A DNA stretch of 32,362 nt. It comes from Pseudomonadota bacterium (GTDB lineage: Bacteria > Pseudomonadota > Gammaproteobacteria > Xanthomonadales > Ahniellaceae). Below the pieces are notes generated by a model that saw nothing but the letters and a program-made list of their open reading frames with translations, was not told the DNA's origin and searched no databases. Location: NCBI GenBank assembly GCA_022705045.1, contig JAKJFE010000024.1, positions 1-32,362 on the forward strand, given 5' to 3'. How positions within the stretch are numbered: the first letter of the stretch is position 1; each line of letters begins with the position of its first letter. The position numbers and the translations under genes are program-made. Shown piece by piece: positions 18,363-26,747 of this stretch.

Positions 18363-18851
18363 TCAAACGACGCTAGAACTGACCAGCTCGTCATCCGTTG
18401 GCGGCTCGAAACGCGTCTCCATGAAATCGAACATCGCCGGCGTGACCTCGAACGCAAAGGTGTCGCCACGTTCGAGGTTACGCGCCAGCACGCGCTCGCG
18501 TCGCACTGCCAGCGGCGCGTCGACGAAATGCCAGCGCACCTCGTGGCCCGCCGCGTTCGCCAACGCGAGGAAGTCGCGACGCTTCTGCGCCTGCATCAGG
18601 CCGAGATCGAGCACGACCGCGGTGCCCGCCGCCGCGATGTCCATGGCCGTGGCCCAGATGCGCTGCTCACAACGTTGCACGCGCGCCATGATCCAGGCCA
18701 GATCCATCGTCGCCGGCAAGTCAGGCGCGAACAGTTGCGCCATCCATTCGTCGATCGAGAAACGCACGCCGCCGATGCGTGCGGCCAGCGCACGCGCATG
18801 CGTGGTCTTGCCCGCGCCCTGCGGGCCGAACACCAGATGCACCCTGCTCAT
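18363..18851 (-). CDS. P-loop kinase-like ATPase (AAA_33 type), function unknown
   Basis: This is a 162-residue protein with the Walker A motif GPQGAGKTT (8-16) after a beta strand (RVHLVF), then FSIDEWM, typical of AAA_33/zeta-toxin-like small-molecule kinases. The Walker B-like strand is AVVLDLGLM. The lid region VRRERVLARNLERGDTFAFEVTP is rich in Arg. The substrate is unknown. The ATG at 18851 overlaps the stop of the upstream gene (ATGA), so the pair is translationally coupled. It is preferred over the open frame to 19013, which is a shadow. It is not a full zeta toxin: it is shorter than the family and lacks an obvious epsilon antitoxin partner. Confidence 0.75.
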   Translation of the reverse strand: MSRVHLVFGPQGAGKTTHARALAARIGGVRFSIDEWMAQLFAPDLPATMDLAWIMARVQRCEQRIWATAMDIAAAGTAVVLDLGLMQAQKRRDFLALANAAGHEVRWHFVDAPLAVRRERVLARNLERGDTFAFEVTPAMFDFMETRFEPPTDDELVSSSVV

Positions 18852-19342
18852 GCCGCGACCCGCGCCGTGATGCGTTCGGCCTGCGCGCCGTCGAACACGA
18901 CCTGGTTCCCGAACTTCAGCAGGGTCACGGCATCGCCGAGCACGGCGCGCGCCTCGACCTCGTTCGAGAACCACACGTTCAATCCCGCCGACAGGTGCTC
19001 CGCGACATGCCAAGGCACGACGGCTTCCGGAGCAAGTCCCGGCAATGCCTCACGATAGGCCTCCCAGCTGGCATGGCCGGCTTCGACCGCGAGCATGCGC
19101 AGCACGTGCTTGCGCTGCAGCGACGCCCGCGCGCGATACAGGCCGGCCACGCGCAGCTCCGGAAACAATCCGGCCGCGTGGATGCGTCGAACCACCGGCA
19201 TGGCTGCCGAAATCGACGCCGAACGCGCGGCGCGATGCAAGCGGCGGGCGTGATGCAGCACGCGATCGAGCGTGTCCGTCGCGGCGGAAGAATCAGGGGA
19301 CGCCGGGTTCGACCCGGCCACAAACGATGCATGAGAATGCAT
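18848..19342 (-). CDS. Conserved protein coupled to the P-loop kinase, function unknown
   Basis: This is a 164-residue protein that I do not recognise. The ATG at 19342 has GGAG 5 nt upstream; the in-frame ATG at 19384 has none. Residues from about 25 to 100 are predicted helical and basic (RVLHHARRLHRAARSASISAAMPVVRRIHAAGLF, then SLQRKHVLRMLAVEAGHASWEAYREAL). The HASWEAYREAL stretch resembles the short helical motif found beside ankyrin-like or glyoxalase-related domains. The C-terminal half (about 105-160) looks like an alpha-beta unit (NVWFSNEVEARAVLGDAVTLLKFGNQVVFDG). It is coupled to the kinase gene, suggesting one joint function. Confidence 0.7.
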   Translation of the reverse strand: MHSHASFVAGSNPASPDSSAATDTLDRVLHHARRLHRAARSASISAAMPVVRRIHAAGLFPELRVAGLYRARASLQRKHVLRMLAVEAGHASWEAYREALPGLAPEAVVPWHVAEHLSAGLNVWFSNEVEARAVLGDAVTLLKFGNQVVFDGAQAERITARVAA

Positions 19343-19569
19343 ACCTACTCCGTACGAGGCATGGCCGTTCTCGCCGGTGGCCATTGGAGGGTATGCAAGC
19401 GAAGGGCTTGCGATGCAGGTGCGGCGGCTTTCGCGAGATGGGCGTCCTGACAGCCCGGGGCGCAGCCTAGCAGGTCGGCACTTCGACCTTCCTGCGCCGT
19501 GTACCTTCGTACAGTGTGCGGACAGGGACGCGGGCGGGACACTGGGCGCCGTCTTGGCCCGGAGCCGGC

Positions 19570-20967
19570 ATGTCGTTTCTCATTGTCCTTGCCGCACTGT
19601 GTTTCCTGATGTGGATCGCCTACCGCGGCCACAGCGTCATCCTGTTCGCGCCAGTGGCAGCGCTCGGCGCGGTGCTGCTGACCGACCCGAGCCTGGTCGC
19701 GCCGATGTTCACCGGCCTGTTCATGGAGAAGACCGCGGGTTTCCTGAAACTGTATTTCCCGGTATTCGTGCTGGGCGCGGTGTTCGGCAAGCTGATCGAA
19801 CTGTCGGGCTTCTCGAAGTCGATCGTGACCGCGGCCATCCGCGTGTTCGGCAAGCAGCGCGCGATGCTGTCGATCGTCGCGGTCAGCGCGCTGCTGACGT
19901 ATGGCGGCGTGTCGTTGTTCGTCGTGGTGTTCGCGGTCTACCCGTTCGCGGCCGAACTGTTCCGGCAGGCCGATATCCCGAAGCGGCTGATCCCGGGCAC
20001 GATCGCGCTCGGTGCGTTCACGTTCACGATGGATGCGCTGCCGGGCACGCCGCAGATCCAGAACATCATCCCGACCTCGTTTTTCGGCACCAACGCCTGG
20101 GCCGCGCCCTGGCTCGGCGTGGTCGGCGCGGTCTTCATCCTCGCGCTCGGCCTCAGTTATCTCGAATGGCGCCGCCGTGCCGCGCTCGCGAAGGGCGAAG
20201 GCTACGGCAGCGGCCATGGCAACGAACCCGCGCCATTCACCGGTGAGCACCTGCCGAGCCCGCTGCTCGCATTGCTGCCACTGCTCCTTGTCGGCATCAG
20301 CAACAAGTGGTTCACCGGCGCGATCCCGAAGCTGTATGGCGAATCGCACAGCTTCGATCCGGCGGTGATCGGCTCGGCTGCGCCGGTGGTGCAGGAAGTC
20401 GCCAAGGTCTCGGCAATCTGGGCGGTGCAAGCGGCCTTGCTGATCGGCATCCTCAGTGTCATCGCACTGGCTTGGAAGCCGGTCATGGCCGCATTCGCGG
20501 AAGGCACCAAGTCGGCCATCGGGGGTGCCTTGCTGGCATCGATGAACACGGCATCGGAATACGGCTTCGGCGCCGTGATCGCCGCCCTGCCCGGTTTCCT
20601 GATCGTCGCGAACGCGCTGAGCGCGATCCCGAATCCGCTGGTCAACGAAGCCGTCAGTGTCACCGCGCTGGCCGGCATCACCGGCAGCGCCTCGGGCGGC
20701 ATGAGCATCGCACTCGCGGCGATGGCCGAGACCTTCATCGCCAATGCGAACGCTGCCGGCATCCCGATGGAAGTGCTGCATCGCGTCGCCGCGATGGCTT
20801 CGGGCGGCATGGACACGTTGCCGCACAACGGCGCCGTCATCACCCTGCTGGCCGTCACCGGCCTGACGCATCGTCAGTCCTACGGCGACATCTTCGCGAT
20901 CACGCTGATCAAGACCAGCGCCGTGTTCGTCGTGATCGCCGTGCACCTCGCGACCGGGCTGGTGTGA
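19570..20967 (+). CDS. GntP-family permease (gluconate/hydroxybutyrate type)
   Basis: This 465-residue membrane protein has about 12 helices, as for GntP proton symporters. It has the GntP-type central motif TMDALPGTPQIQNIIPTSFFGT and the late motif ASGGMSIALAAMAETF...VLHRVAAMASGGMDTLPHNGAVITLL. These are closest in memory to D-beta-hydroxybutyrate or short-chain carboxylate members, rather than gluconate GntT. The ATG at 19570 has GGAG 5 nt upstream, and the 18-codon extension is not hydrophobic. The substrate cannot be fixed from sequence, because no catabolic gene is adjacent. Confidence 0.87.
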   Translation: MSFLIVLAALCFLMWIAYRGHSVILFAPVAALGAVLLTDPSLVAPMFTGLFMEKTAGFLKLYFPVFVLGAVFGKLIELSGFSKSIVTAAIRVFGKQRAMLSIVAVSALLTYGGVSLFVVVFAVYPFAAELFRQADIPKRLIPGTIALGAFTFTMDALPGTPQIQNIIPTSFFGTNAWAAPWLGVVGAVFILALGLSYLEWRRRAALAKGEGYGSGHGNEPAPFTGEHLPSPLLALLPLLLVGISNKWFTGAIPKLYGESHSFDPAVIGSAAPVVQEVAKVSAIWAVQAALLIGILSVIALAWKPVMAAFAEGTKSAIGGALLASMNTASEYGFGAVIAALPGFLIVANALSAIPNPLVNEAVSVTALAGITGSASGGMSIALAAMAETFIANANAAGIPMEVLHRVAAMASGGMDTLPHNGAVITLLAVTGLTHRQSYGDIFAITLIKTSAVFVVIAVHLATGLV

Positions 20968-21023
20968 TCGCTCCGTGATTGCTACGTTTCCAGCATCGAA
21001 GGTCGCATGCACGAGGACTGATG

Positions 21024-21617
21024 ATGGGAAAATCGCTCTCGATTCCGACCACTGCGGCCATATCCCTGCGCATCACGATGATTCGCGATCAGCGCGTCAT
21101 TCTCGACTCCGATCTTGCCGCGCTGTACGACGTCTCGACCAAGCGCTTCAACGAAGCCGTGAAACGCAATCTTGAGCGTTTTCCGTCCGACTTCACTTTC
21201 GTGCTCAACGATTCCGAGTGGAGCGATTTGAGGTCGCAGGATGCGACCTCAAGCGCCACCCATGGCGGGCGTCGCTATTCGCCGAGGGTGTTCACGGAAC
21301 ACGGAGCCCTGATGGCCGCCGCGATCCTGAACAGTCAGCGCGCGGTGGACGTGTCGATCTATGTCGTTCGCGCATTCGTCCAGATGAGAGAAGTCGTAAG
21401 CAGCCACCAGCAATTGTCGAAGCGAATGGACGAAATCGAACAACGCTTGCAGGCGTTGTCGTTGCAGCAAGACCAGTTCAGTCGTAACACCCGGATTCAA
21501 CTCAAGCAGGTCTTCGACGCATTGAAGGAATTGATGACGCCGCCGGAACCGCCGCGACGCCCGATCGGTTTCGTCGTGCATGAGGACAAGAGCAAGAAGT
21601 CCCGCCGACGCGAATAG
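21024..21617 (+). CDS. ORF6N-domain (KilA-N-like) DNA-binding protein
   Basis: This is a 197-residue protein. The ORF6N domain occupies about 15-110, with the recognisable RITMIRDQRVILDSDLAALYDVSTKRFNEAVKRNLERFPSDFTFVL and RYSPRVFTEHGALMAAAILNSQRAVDVSIYVVRAFVQMRE. A coiled coil (about 125-165) and a basic tail (KSKKSRRRE) follow. The domain is common in phage antirepressor-like proteins and as isolated chromosomal genes. GAGGA lies 6 nt before the second of two adjacent ATGs, so 21024 is used. It stands alone with no phage neighbours and converges on piuC with a 21-bp gap. Confidence 0.88.
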   Translation: MGKSLSIPTTAAISLRITMIRDQRVILDSDLAALYDVSTKRFNEAVKRNLERFPSDFTFVLNDSEWSDLRSQDATSSATHGGRRYSPRVFTEHGALMAAAILNSQRAVDVSIYVVRAFVQMREVVSSHQQLSKRMDEIEQRLQALSLQQDQFSRNTRIQLKQVFDALKELMTPPEPPRRPIGFVVHEDKSKKSRRRE

Positions 21618-21638
21618 GGCCGGAGTCTATCGACACGA

Positions 21639-22322
21639 TCAAACCACCGCCCAGCGCCGCAGCAGGTTGTGGTAGATGCCGGTCAGGGCCACGATGTCGT
21701 GGTCGTCGGGCGCGGTGCGCGCGGACAGCGACTGGATGCTGCGGTCGAGGTCGTGCAGCAGGGTGCGAGCGGCTTCGTCACGGACCATGCTCTGGATCCA
21801 GAAGAAGGCACAGACGCGTTCGCCACGCGTGACCGGCGTGACCTGATGCAGGCTGCTCGACGGGTACAGCACCATCGATCCGGCCGGCAGCTTCACCGCC
21901 TGCGCACCGAACGGCGTTTCGATCTGCAGTTCGCCGCCGTCGTATTCGTCGGGGTCGGTCAGGAACAACGTCGCGGACAGATCGCTGCGCAGCGTCAGGT
22001 TCGCATCCGCAATGCGCATGATCGCGCCATCGACATGGATGCCGTAACGACCGCCACCGGTGTAGCGATTGAACTTTGGCGGATGGATGCGCTCCGGCAG
22101 CGCCGCCGACAGGAATCCGGGATGGGCGCCGAGCCGACGCAGGATGTCGTTGCCGAGTCCGATCGCCAGCGCAGAGCGATCGTCGAGCTGCAGATTGTGT
22201 TTGACCGCGCGCGACAGCGAGCCCGCGGTGGCCGCGCCGCCGATCCATTCGGCCCCGATCAACTGCGTGCGAAAACGTTGCACAGTCGCGACATCGAGCA
22301 CGTCATCGAAGGTCATCAGCAT
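21639..22322 (-). CDS. piuC: PKHD-type Fe(II)/2-oxoglutarate hydroxylase PiuC/YbiX
   Basis: This is a 227-residue double-stranded beta-helix dioxygenase. The iron ligands are His96 and Asp98 (GIHVDGA) and His159 (SSSLHQV), with Arg169 ([17 protein letters not shown]) for 2-oxoglutarate. The last segment is the PiuC/YbiX signature. In Pseudomonas and Xanthomonas the gene is iron-regulated and lies beside a catecholate-type TonB receptor, as here; its substrate is not settled. It overlaps the upstream oxidase gene by 7 bp. The ATG at 22322 has AGGA 8 nt upstream, and 22316 is an alternative. Confidence 0.93.
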   Translation of the reverse strand: MLMTFDDVLDVATVQRFRTQLIGAEWIGGAATAGSLSRAVKHNLQLDDRSALAIGLGNDILRRLGAHPGFLSAALPERIHPPKFNRYTGGGRYGIHVDGAIMRIADANLTLRSDLSATLFLTDPDEYDGGELQIETPFGAQAVKLPAGSMVLYPSSSLHQVTPVTRGERVCAFFWIQSMVRDEAARTLLHDLDRSIQSLSARTAPDDHDIVALTGIYHNLLRRWAVV

Positions 22323-23416
22323 CGGTTCGTCCTTTCCAGCAGGGTGTGCCGGCCGATGTCGGCGAGGTTGAAACAGCCGGCCAGGGCCATCGTCACTTCG
22401 AATTCGTCGCGCAGCAGCTTCAGCAAATGCGCGACACCGCGCGCACCGGCAACGGCAAGCGCATGCAACTGCGGCCGTCCGACCAGCACCGCATCGGCGC
22501 CGAGTGCGATCGCCTTGAACGCGTCGCTGCCGCTGCGAATGCCGCCATCAAGCAACACCGGCACGGCCGCGCCGACCCGAGCGCGGATCGCGGGCAACAC
22601 CGTCAGTGTCGCCGGTGCCGATGCAAGCGCGCGCCCGCCGTGGTTCGACACGATCAGTCCATCGACGCCGAGCGCGACGAGACGCGCGGCATCGTCCGGA
22701 TGCAGCGCACCCTTCGCGAGGATCGGCAAACGTGTTGCGCGACGCAGCCAGGCAACATCGTCCCAGTCCGGGGCATCGGCCATCGCGCCTTGAAAGATCA
22801 ACGAGGCATCGGCGTCGAGTTCGCGCCGCGCAGGCAGCGATTGCTGCGCAAGATTCGCCACGATTTCACCCGCCGGCCAAGCCGGACCCGCGCGCATCGC
22901 CTCACGCGATGCCATCTGCACCGGCGCATCCAGCGTCAGCACCAGGGCGCAGAAACCCGCAGCCTCGGCGCGACGCACCAGGGCCAGCGTGTCGTCGCGA
23001 CGCGGTTGCAGATAGAGCTGGAACCAGCCCGTACCGGCCAATTCCGCAGCAATGGTCTCCAGCGACAAGCTCGATTGCGTGCTCGCCACCATCACTGTCC
23101 CGGTGGCACGCGCGGCTTGCGCCGTCGCGACCTCGGCCTCCGCATGCACGAGGCCGTGGCGCGCCAACGGTGCCAGCAGAATCGGATGACACAGGTGTTG
23201 CCCGAACAAGCTCAGCTGTGTCGATCCCTGTGCATGTCGCTGCAGCACACGCGGCCAGATCGACCAAGCCGCGAAAGCATCGCGATTCGCACGCAGGCAC
23301 TGGTTGTCGCCGTTGCCGCCGTCGATGTACGCAGACACTGCCGGCGGCAGCAAGGCCTGCGCGCGACGTGCGTAGTCGTCGGCGCAGGTGATGTCGGCGG
23401 GAATCGCGGCGTTCAC
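22316..23416 (-). CDS. FMN-dependent alpha-hydroxyacid oxidase/dehydrogenase
   Basis: This 366-residue protein starts at a GTG (23416), 11 bp after the receptor stop. It is a full-length TIM-barrel alpha-hydroxyacid dehydrogenase of the LldD/glycolate-oxidase type. It shows Tyr30 in [21 protein letters not shown] (133-143), Lys235 (ILAKGA), catalytic His259 and Arg262 (VSNHGGR), DGGIRSG (290-296) and GRP (313-315), all ligands of FMN or substrate. The segment after the catalytic His reads RALASAPAT rather than RQLDGAPAT, which suggests an atypical substrate. Its place between an iron-siderophore receptor and piuC suggests a role in hydroxyacid processing linked to iron uptake (inference). Confidence 0.88.
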   Translation of the reverse strand: MNAAIPADITCADDYARRAQALLPPAVSAYIDGGNGDNQCLRANRDAFAAWSIWPRVLQRHAQGSTQLSLFGQHLCHPILLAPLARHGLVHAEAEVATAQAARATGTVMVASTQSSLSLETIAAELAGTGWFQLYLQPRRDDTLALVRRAEAAGFCALVLTLDAPVQMASREAMRAGPAWPAGEIVANLAQQSLPARRELDADASLIFQGAMADAPDWDDVAWLRRATRLPILAKGALHPDDAARLVALGVDGLIVSNHGGRALASAPATLTVLPAIRARVGAAVPVLLDGGIRSGSDAFKAIALGADAVLVGRPQLHALAVAGARGVAHLLKLLRDEFEVTMALAGCFNLADIGRHTLLERTNRC

Positions 23417-23427
23417 GCGGCCTGGCC

Positions 23428-25770
23428 TCAGAAGTTGGCGGTGAAACTCAGCTGTGCGCTGCGGGCATCGCCGATGTAGGTGAACGCGCCGCTGCGGTAG
23501 GCCGCCAGATAGTAGTTCTTGTCGAACACGTTGCCGATGTTCAGGCGCGCCGCGAAGGTGCTGTTGATGGCGTAGCTGGCGAACGCATCGAACGTCGTGT
23601 ACGACGGCACGCGATACGAGTAGGCGCCGGTGTTCGGGTCGAAAGCGGCCGCGGTATCGGGCTGGCCTGCATACATCTCGCTGGAGTACGTGGCACCGCC
23701 GCCGAACGCCAGCTTCGGCGTGAGCTGGTAGCGCAGTTGCACGTGGGCGCTGCGGTCGGCGAAGTTGCTGAGTGTCTTGCCGATCTGGTTGGTGGTGAAG
23801 GCTTCCAGCACTTCGGCATCCATGATGCTGGCGGAGAACTGTCCGCTGAGCTTGTCGGTGAGGTTGCCGACGGCGCCGAACTCGACGCCGCGTACGCGGT
23901 TCTTGCCGGTGTTCAGCGTGCCCAGCGTTTCGTACGCGTTGCCGACGCTTTCCATCACGTCGTCCTTGGTGATCTGGAAGGCCGCTGCGCTGAGCAACAG
24001 GCGCTCGTCGAACAGGTTCCACTTGGTGCCAAGTTCGATGTTCTCGACGGATTCCGGCTGGCTCAACACGACCTGCTCGGCCGTGCCGCACAGGCCGCCA
24101 TAGCCGCAACTGCCGCCGACGTCGGATTCGCCGCCGTTGATGTCGCTCGCGGTTGCATAGCTCAGGTAGATATTGCCGATATCGCTGAGGTCATAGACCA
24201 GGCCGGCATTGCCGTTCCACAAGGAATCGGAATAGGCGTACACGGTTTCGATACCGGTATTGCTGCGCAACTGGTTGCGGTAATCGAAATCGTCCCAGCG
24301 CAGGCCGACGGTCAGATGCCAATGCTCGCCGAAACTCACCGTGTCCAGTGCATACAGCGACCACGTATCGATGGCGTAGTCGGCGTCGTAGGCACCGCGC
24401 ACGACGCTGCGACCCATCAGTGCGCCGAGATTCGCGACCGGCTGGCCGTCCGGACCGAGCATGCAGAAGTTCGGCGTGCCCGCGCCACCGCCGGTCAGGC
24501 AGTTGCGCACGCCGTTGTTGGTGACGACGTAGTTGCCGTTGAGCACGCCGTGGTCGGTGTATTCGGTTCCGATCACGAGATCATGATGGAGCCCGCCGAG
24601 CTCGCCTTGCCAGAAGGCGTTGAGCTGGTCGGCGAAGTAGTCGACTTCCTGCCAGCCCTGGTGCGTGCTCAGCGTGATCGTTGCGGCGCTTGGTGCCTGC
24701 GGATCATTGGCGTTGCGCGCACCGCCGCGCGCGCCGGTCAGCACGTAGCCGTTCTCGGTGTCGCCGCTGCGCATCGCGTTCTCGATGCGCCAGTCGCCGA
24801 GTTCGGCGGCGACGCGCAAGGTGCCGATGCCGACGCGCGATTCGAGGAAGTCTTCGCCCTGCTGATACACCGGCAGATCGGCGACCGGACGACCGCCGCC
24901 CGGCACGATGTAGGTGCCGAGATCGGCCGCACCGGCAGCGTCGAGGTAGTAGTAGTCGCCGCTGACCGACACATGGTCCGTCGCGTCGACATGCAGCGAC
25001 AGCGCCGCACCGTCACGTTCGCGTTCGGAAGCACTGCGATCCGGCACTTCCTCGAACGCGTGCAGCAGGTTCGCGCGCAAGGCCACGCGCTCACCGAGCG
25101 GGAGGTTGCTGTCCAGCGTCACCCGGCGATACGCATCGGTACCGAGCCCGATCTCGACTTCGTTGAAATCGTAGTCGCCGGTGGCCTGCTTGGTGATGCT
25201 GTTGATGGTGCCGCCGGACGCGCCGCGACCGGCATAGGTCGAGTTCGGACCCTTCGAGATTTCCACCTGTTCGACCGCGAAACTCTCGCGCACGGTCATG
25301 CCGGGATCACGCAGGCCGTCGATGAAGATGTCGCTGCGTGCTTCCTGGCCACGGATCACGTAGCGGTCGCCGAAGGCATTGCCGTTCTCGCCGGTGCCGA
25401 TGGTGATGCCGGGCTGGGCGCCGACGATGTCGCGCAGGTCGGCGTTGCCCGATTCCTTGATCTGCGTCTGCGTGATGATGCTGATCGTGGCCGGCGTGTC
25501 GGCGATGTCCTGGGTGCGGCGACGATCGCCCGAGACCTTGGCCTTGTACGGCGCATTCTTCTCGGCGTAGGGATTGGCGTCGGCGGCACGGTCTTCGACA
25601 CGCAGGGTGTCGAGCTCGACCGATTCCTCGTCGTCGCTCGCACCGTCCTGTGCGATGGCGGGACCGGCAAGCAGCGCGGCACTGATGCCGAGCGCCAGCA
25701 GGCGTGCGCCGGAAGTCGCGCCATCGCGCAGGCTGAGCGGACGAAGCACGGAGGCAGAACGTCGAGTCAT
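23428..25770 (-). CDS. fiu: TonB-dependent siderophore receptor, Fiu-like
   Basis: This is a 780-residue protein with a signal peptide (to about residue 40, ending PAIAQ). The N-terminal plug has YVIRGQEARSDIFIDGLRDPGMTVRESFAVEQVEISKGPNSTYAGRGASGGTINSITK, near-identical in pattern to the catecholate receptor Fiu (from memory). A 22-strand barrel follows, ending in SAQLSFTANF with the terminal Phe needed for outer-membrane insertion. It should take up a ferric catechol or related siderophore using TonB energy. The tonB gene ends 13 bp upstream, the only energy-coupling gene in the window. Fiu/PiuA identity is by pattern; ligand specificity is not shown. Confidence 0.92.
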   Translation of the reverse strand: MTRRSASVLRPLSLRDGATSGARLLALGISAALLAGPAIAQDGASDDEESVELDTLRVEDRAADANPYAEKNAPYKAKVSGDRRRTQDIADTPATISIITQTQIKESGNADLRDIVGAQPGITIGTGENGNAFGDRYVIRGQEARSDIFIDGLRDPGMTVRESFAVEQVEISKGPNSTYAGRGASGGTINSITKQATGDYDFNEVEIGLGTDAYRRVTLDSNLPLGERVALRANLLHAFEEVPDRSASERERDGAALSLHVDATDHVSVSGDYYYLDAAGAADLGTYIVPGGGRPVADLPVYQQGEDFLESRVGIGTLRVAAELGDWRIENAMRSGDTENGYVLTGARGGARNANDPQAPSAATITLSTHQGWQEVDYFADQLNAFWQGELGGLHHDLVIGTEYTDHGVLNGNYVVTNNGVRNCLTGGGAGTPNFCMLGPDGQPVANLGALMGRSVVRGAYDADYAIDTWSLYALDTVSFGEHWHLTVGLRWDDFDYRNQLRSNTGIETVYAYSDSLWNGNAGLVYDLSDIGNIYLSYATASDINGGESDVGGSCGYGGLCGTAEQVVLSQPESVENIELGTKWNLFDERLLLSAAAFQITKDDVMESVGNAYETLGTLNTGKNRVRGVEFGAVGNLTDKLSGQFSASIMDAEVLEAFTTNQIGKTLSNFADRSAHVQLRYQLTPKLAFGGGATYSSEMYAGQPDTAAAFDPNTGAYSYRVPSYTTFDAFASYAINSTFAARLNIGNVFDKNYYLAAYRSGAFTYIGDARSAQLSFTANF

Positions 25771-25783
25771 GGGCAGGAAACCT

Positions 25784-26638
25784 TCAGTCGGTGATCAGGG
25801 AAAAGTCGATGGGCAAAGTCACGCTCAAACGGCTGCGTTCGAGCGCCTTGGGGAATTTCGGCATCGGGTCGGCGCGGCGCAGCACGTCGAGCGCCGCGGC
25901 ATCCAGCAATTCGATGCCGGCGCTGCGGTGCACGACGGCACTGAGCAGATGGCCATCGCGATCGATCGCGAAACGCACTTGCACAACGCCTTCGAGCTTG
26001 TGTTTCTTCGCCTCGGCCGGATACACGCGATGGCGTGCCAGCCACAGCATCAGCTCGCGCAGGTATTGGGACTGGGCGCGCTTGCCGCGTGCGGTCAGTG
26101 GTCGATCTGGTGCCGGCGCAGCAGCGGATTCGGCGGGCATTTGCGCGGCGACCGGGGGCGCGGTTGGCGGTACAGGCATCGGTTCGGGAACGGCTTCCGG
26201 TGTCGTGACCGGCTCCGGTTCCGGTACGGCCGTCTGCATCGGCGGTGTTGGCGCTTGCACTGTCTCGACACGGAGTGATTCCGCCATGGCCGGCTTCGGC
26301 TGAACCGCGGGTGCGGGCGCAACTGGCACCGGTTCCGGTGCAGCCGGCAGAAACTCGATTTCCAGCGCATCAACCTCGGATTCGCCGAGGGAAGTCGGGA
26401 GATGCGGCGCGGCCGCTCCGACCAGCAATGCCAGTGCCGCGACGTGCAGCGCGATGCTCGCCGCCACGCCTGCGACGCGCTGACCGTCCAGCCCATGACG
26501 CGCTGCTGTCTCCCTGCGCACCCACAGCGCCAGAGCCGCCGCCGGGTCGGTCTCATCACGCCCGGCAGACCGTCCGGCGCCATGGACGGCACCCGGATCG
26601 ACATGGAGACAGAGATGGAGCAAGGGACTCGCGGGCAT
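25784..26638 (-). CDS. tonB: TonB family energy transducer
   Basis: This is a 284-residue protein. An unusually long cytoplasmic N-terminus (about 53 residues) precedes the single membrane helix (VAGVAASIALHVAALALLVG, about 55-74). A Pro-rich periplasmic spacer (about 95-180, with repeated PEP, PVP and APAP) follows. The C-terminal TonB domain (about 200-284) contains YPAEAKKHKLEGVVQVRFAIDRDGHLLSAVVHRSAG. It couples the proton-motive force to the receptor encoded next. The ATG at 26638 has no clear ribosome-binding site, and internal GTG starts exist near residue 40, so the long N-terminus may be overcalled. First gene of the four-gene iron operon. Confidence 0.85.
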   Translation of the reverse strand: MPASPLLHLCLHVDPGAVHGAGRSAGRDETDPAAALALWVRRETAARHGLDGQRVAGVAASIALHVAALALLVGAAAPHLPTSLGESEVDALEIEFLPAAPEPVPVAPAPAVQPKPAMAESLRVETVQAPTPPMQTAVPEPEPVTTPEAVPEPMPVPPTAPPVAAQMPAESAAAPAPDRPLTARGKRAQSQYLRELMLWLARHRVYPAEAKKHKLEGVVQVRFAIDRDGHLLSAVVHRSAGIELLDAAALDVLRRADPMPKFPKALERSRLSVTLPIDFSLITD

Positions 26639-26656
26639 GGTTACGTTCGCAAAGAC

Positions 26657-26692
26657 AAATGCGATTGAATCGTATTTACATCAACAGGTCAA
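26657..26692 (-). promoter_or_regulatory. Promoter and palindromic operator of the tonB-fiu-piuC operon
   Basis: On the minus strand, TTGACC (26692-26687) lies 17 bp before TTCAAT (26669-26664), 5/6 and 4/6 matches to -35 and -10. A 21-bp palindrome (26657-26677) with half-sites AAATACGATT and AATCGCATTT around a central C, with one mismatch, covers the -10. Its size and position fit an iron-responsive repressor such as Fur. It matches the Fur consensus only loosely, so the regulator is inferred. Confidence 0.65.
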
Positions 26693-26747
26693 GAATCGGG
26701 GACGGGTGCTGCATGCCGCGATCAGGGCGAACGTCGATTGATACCGA

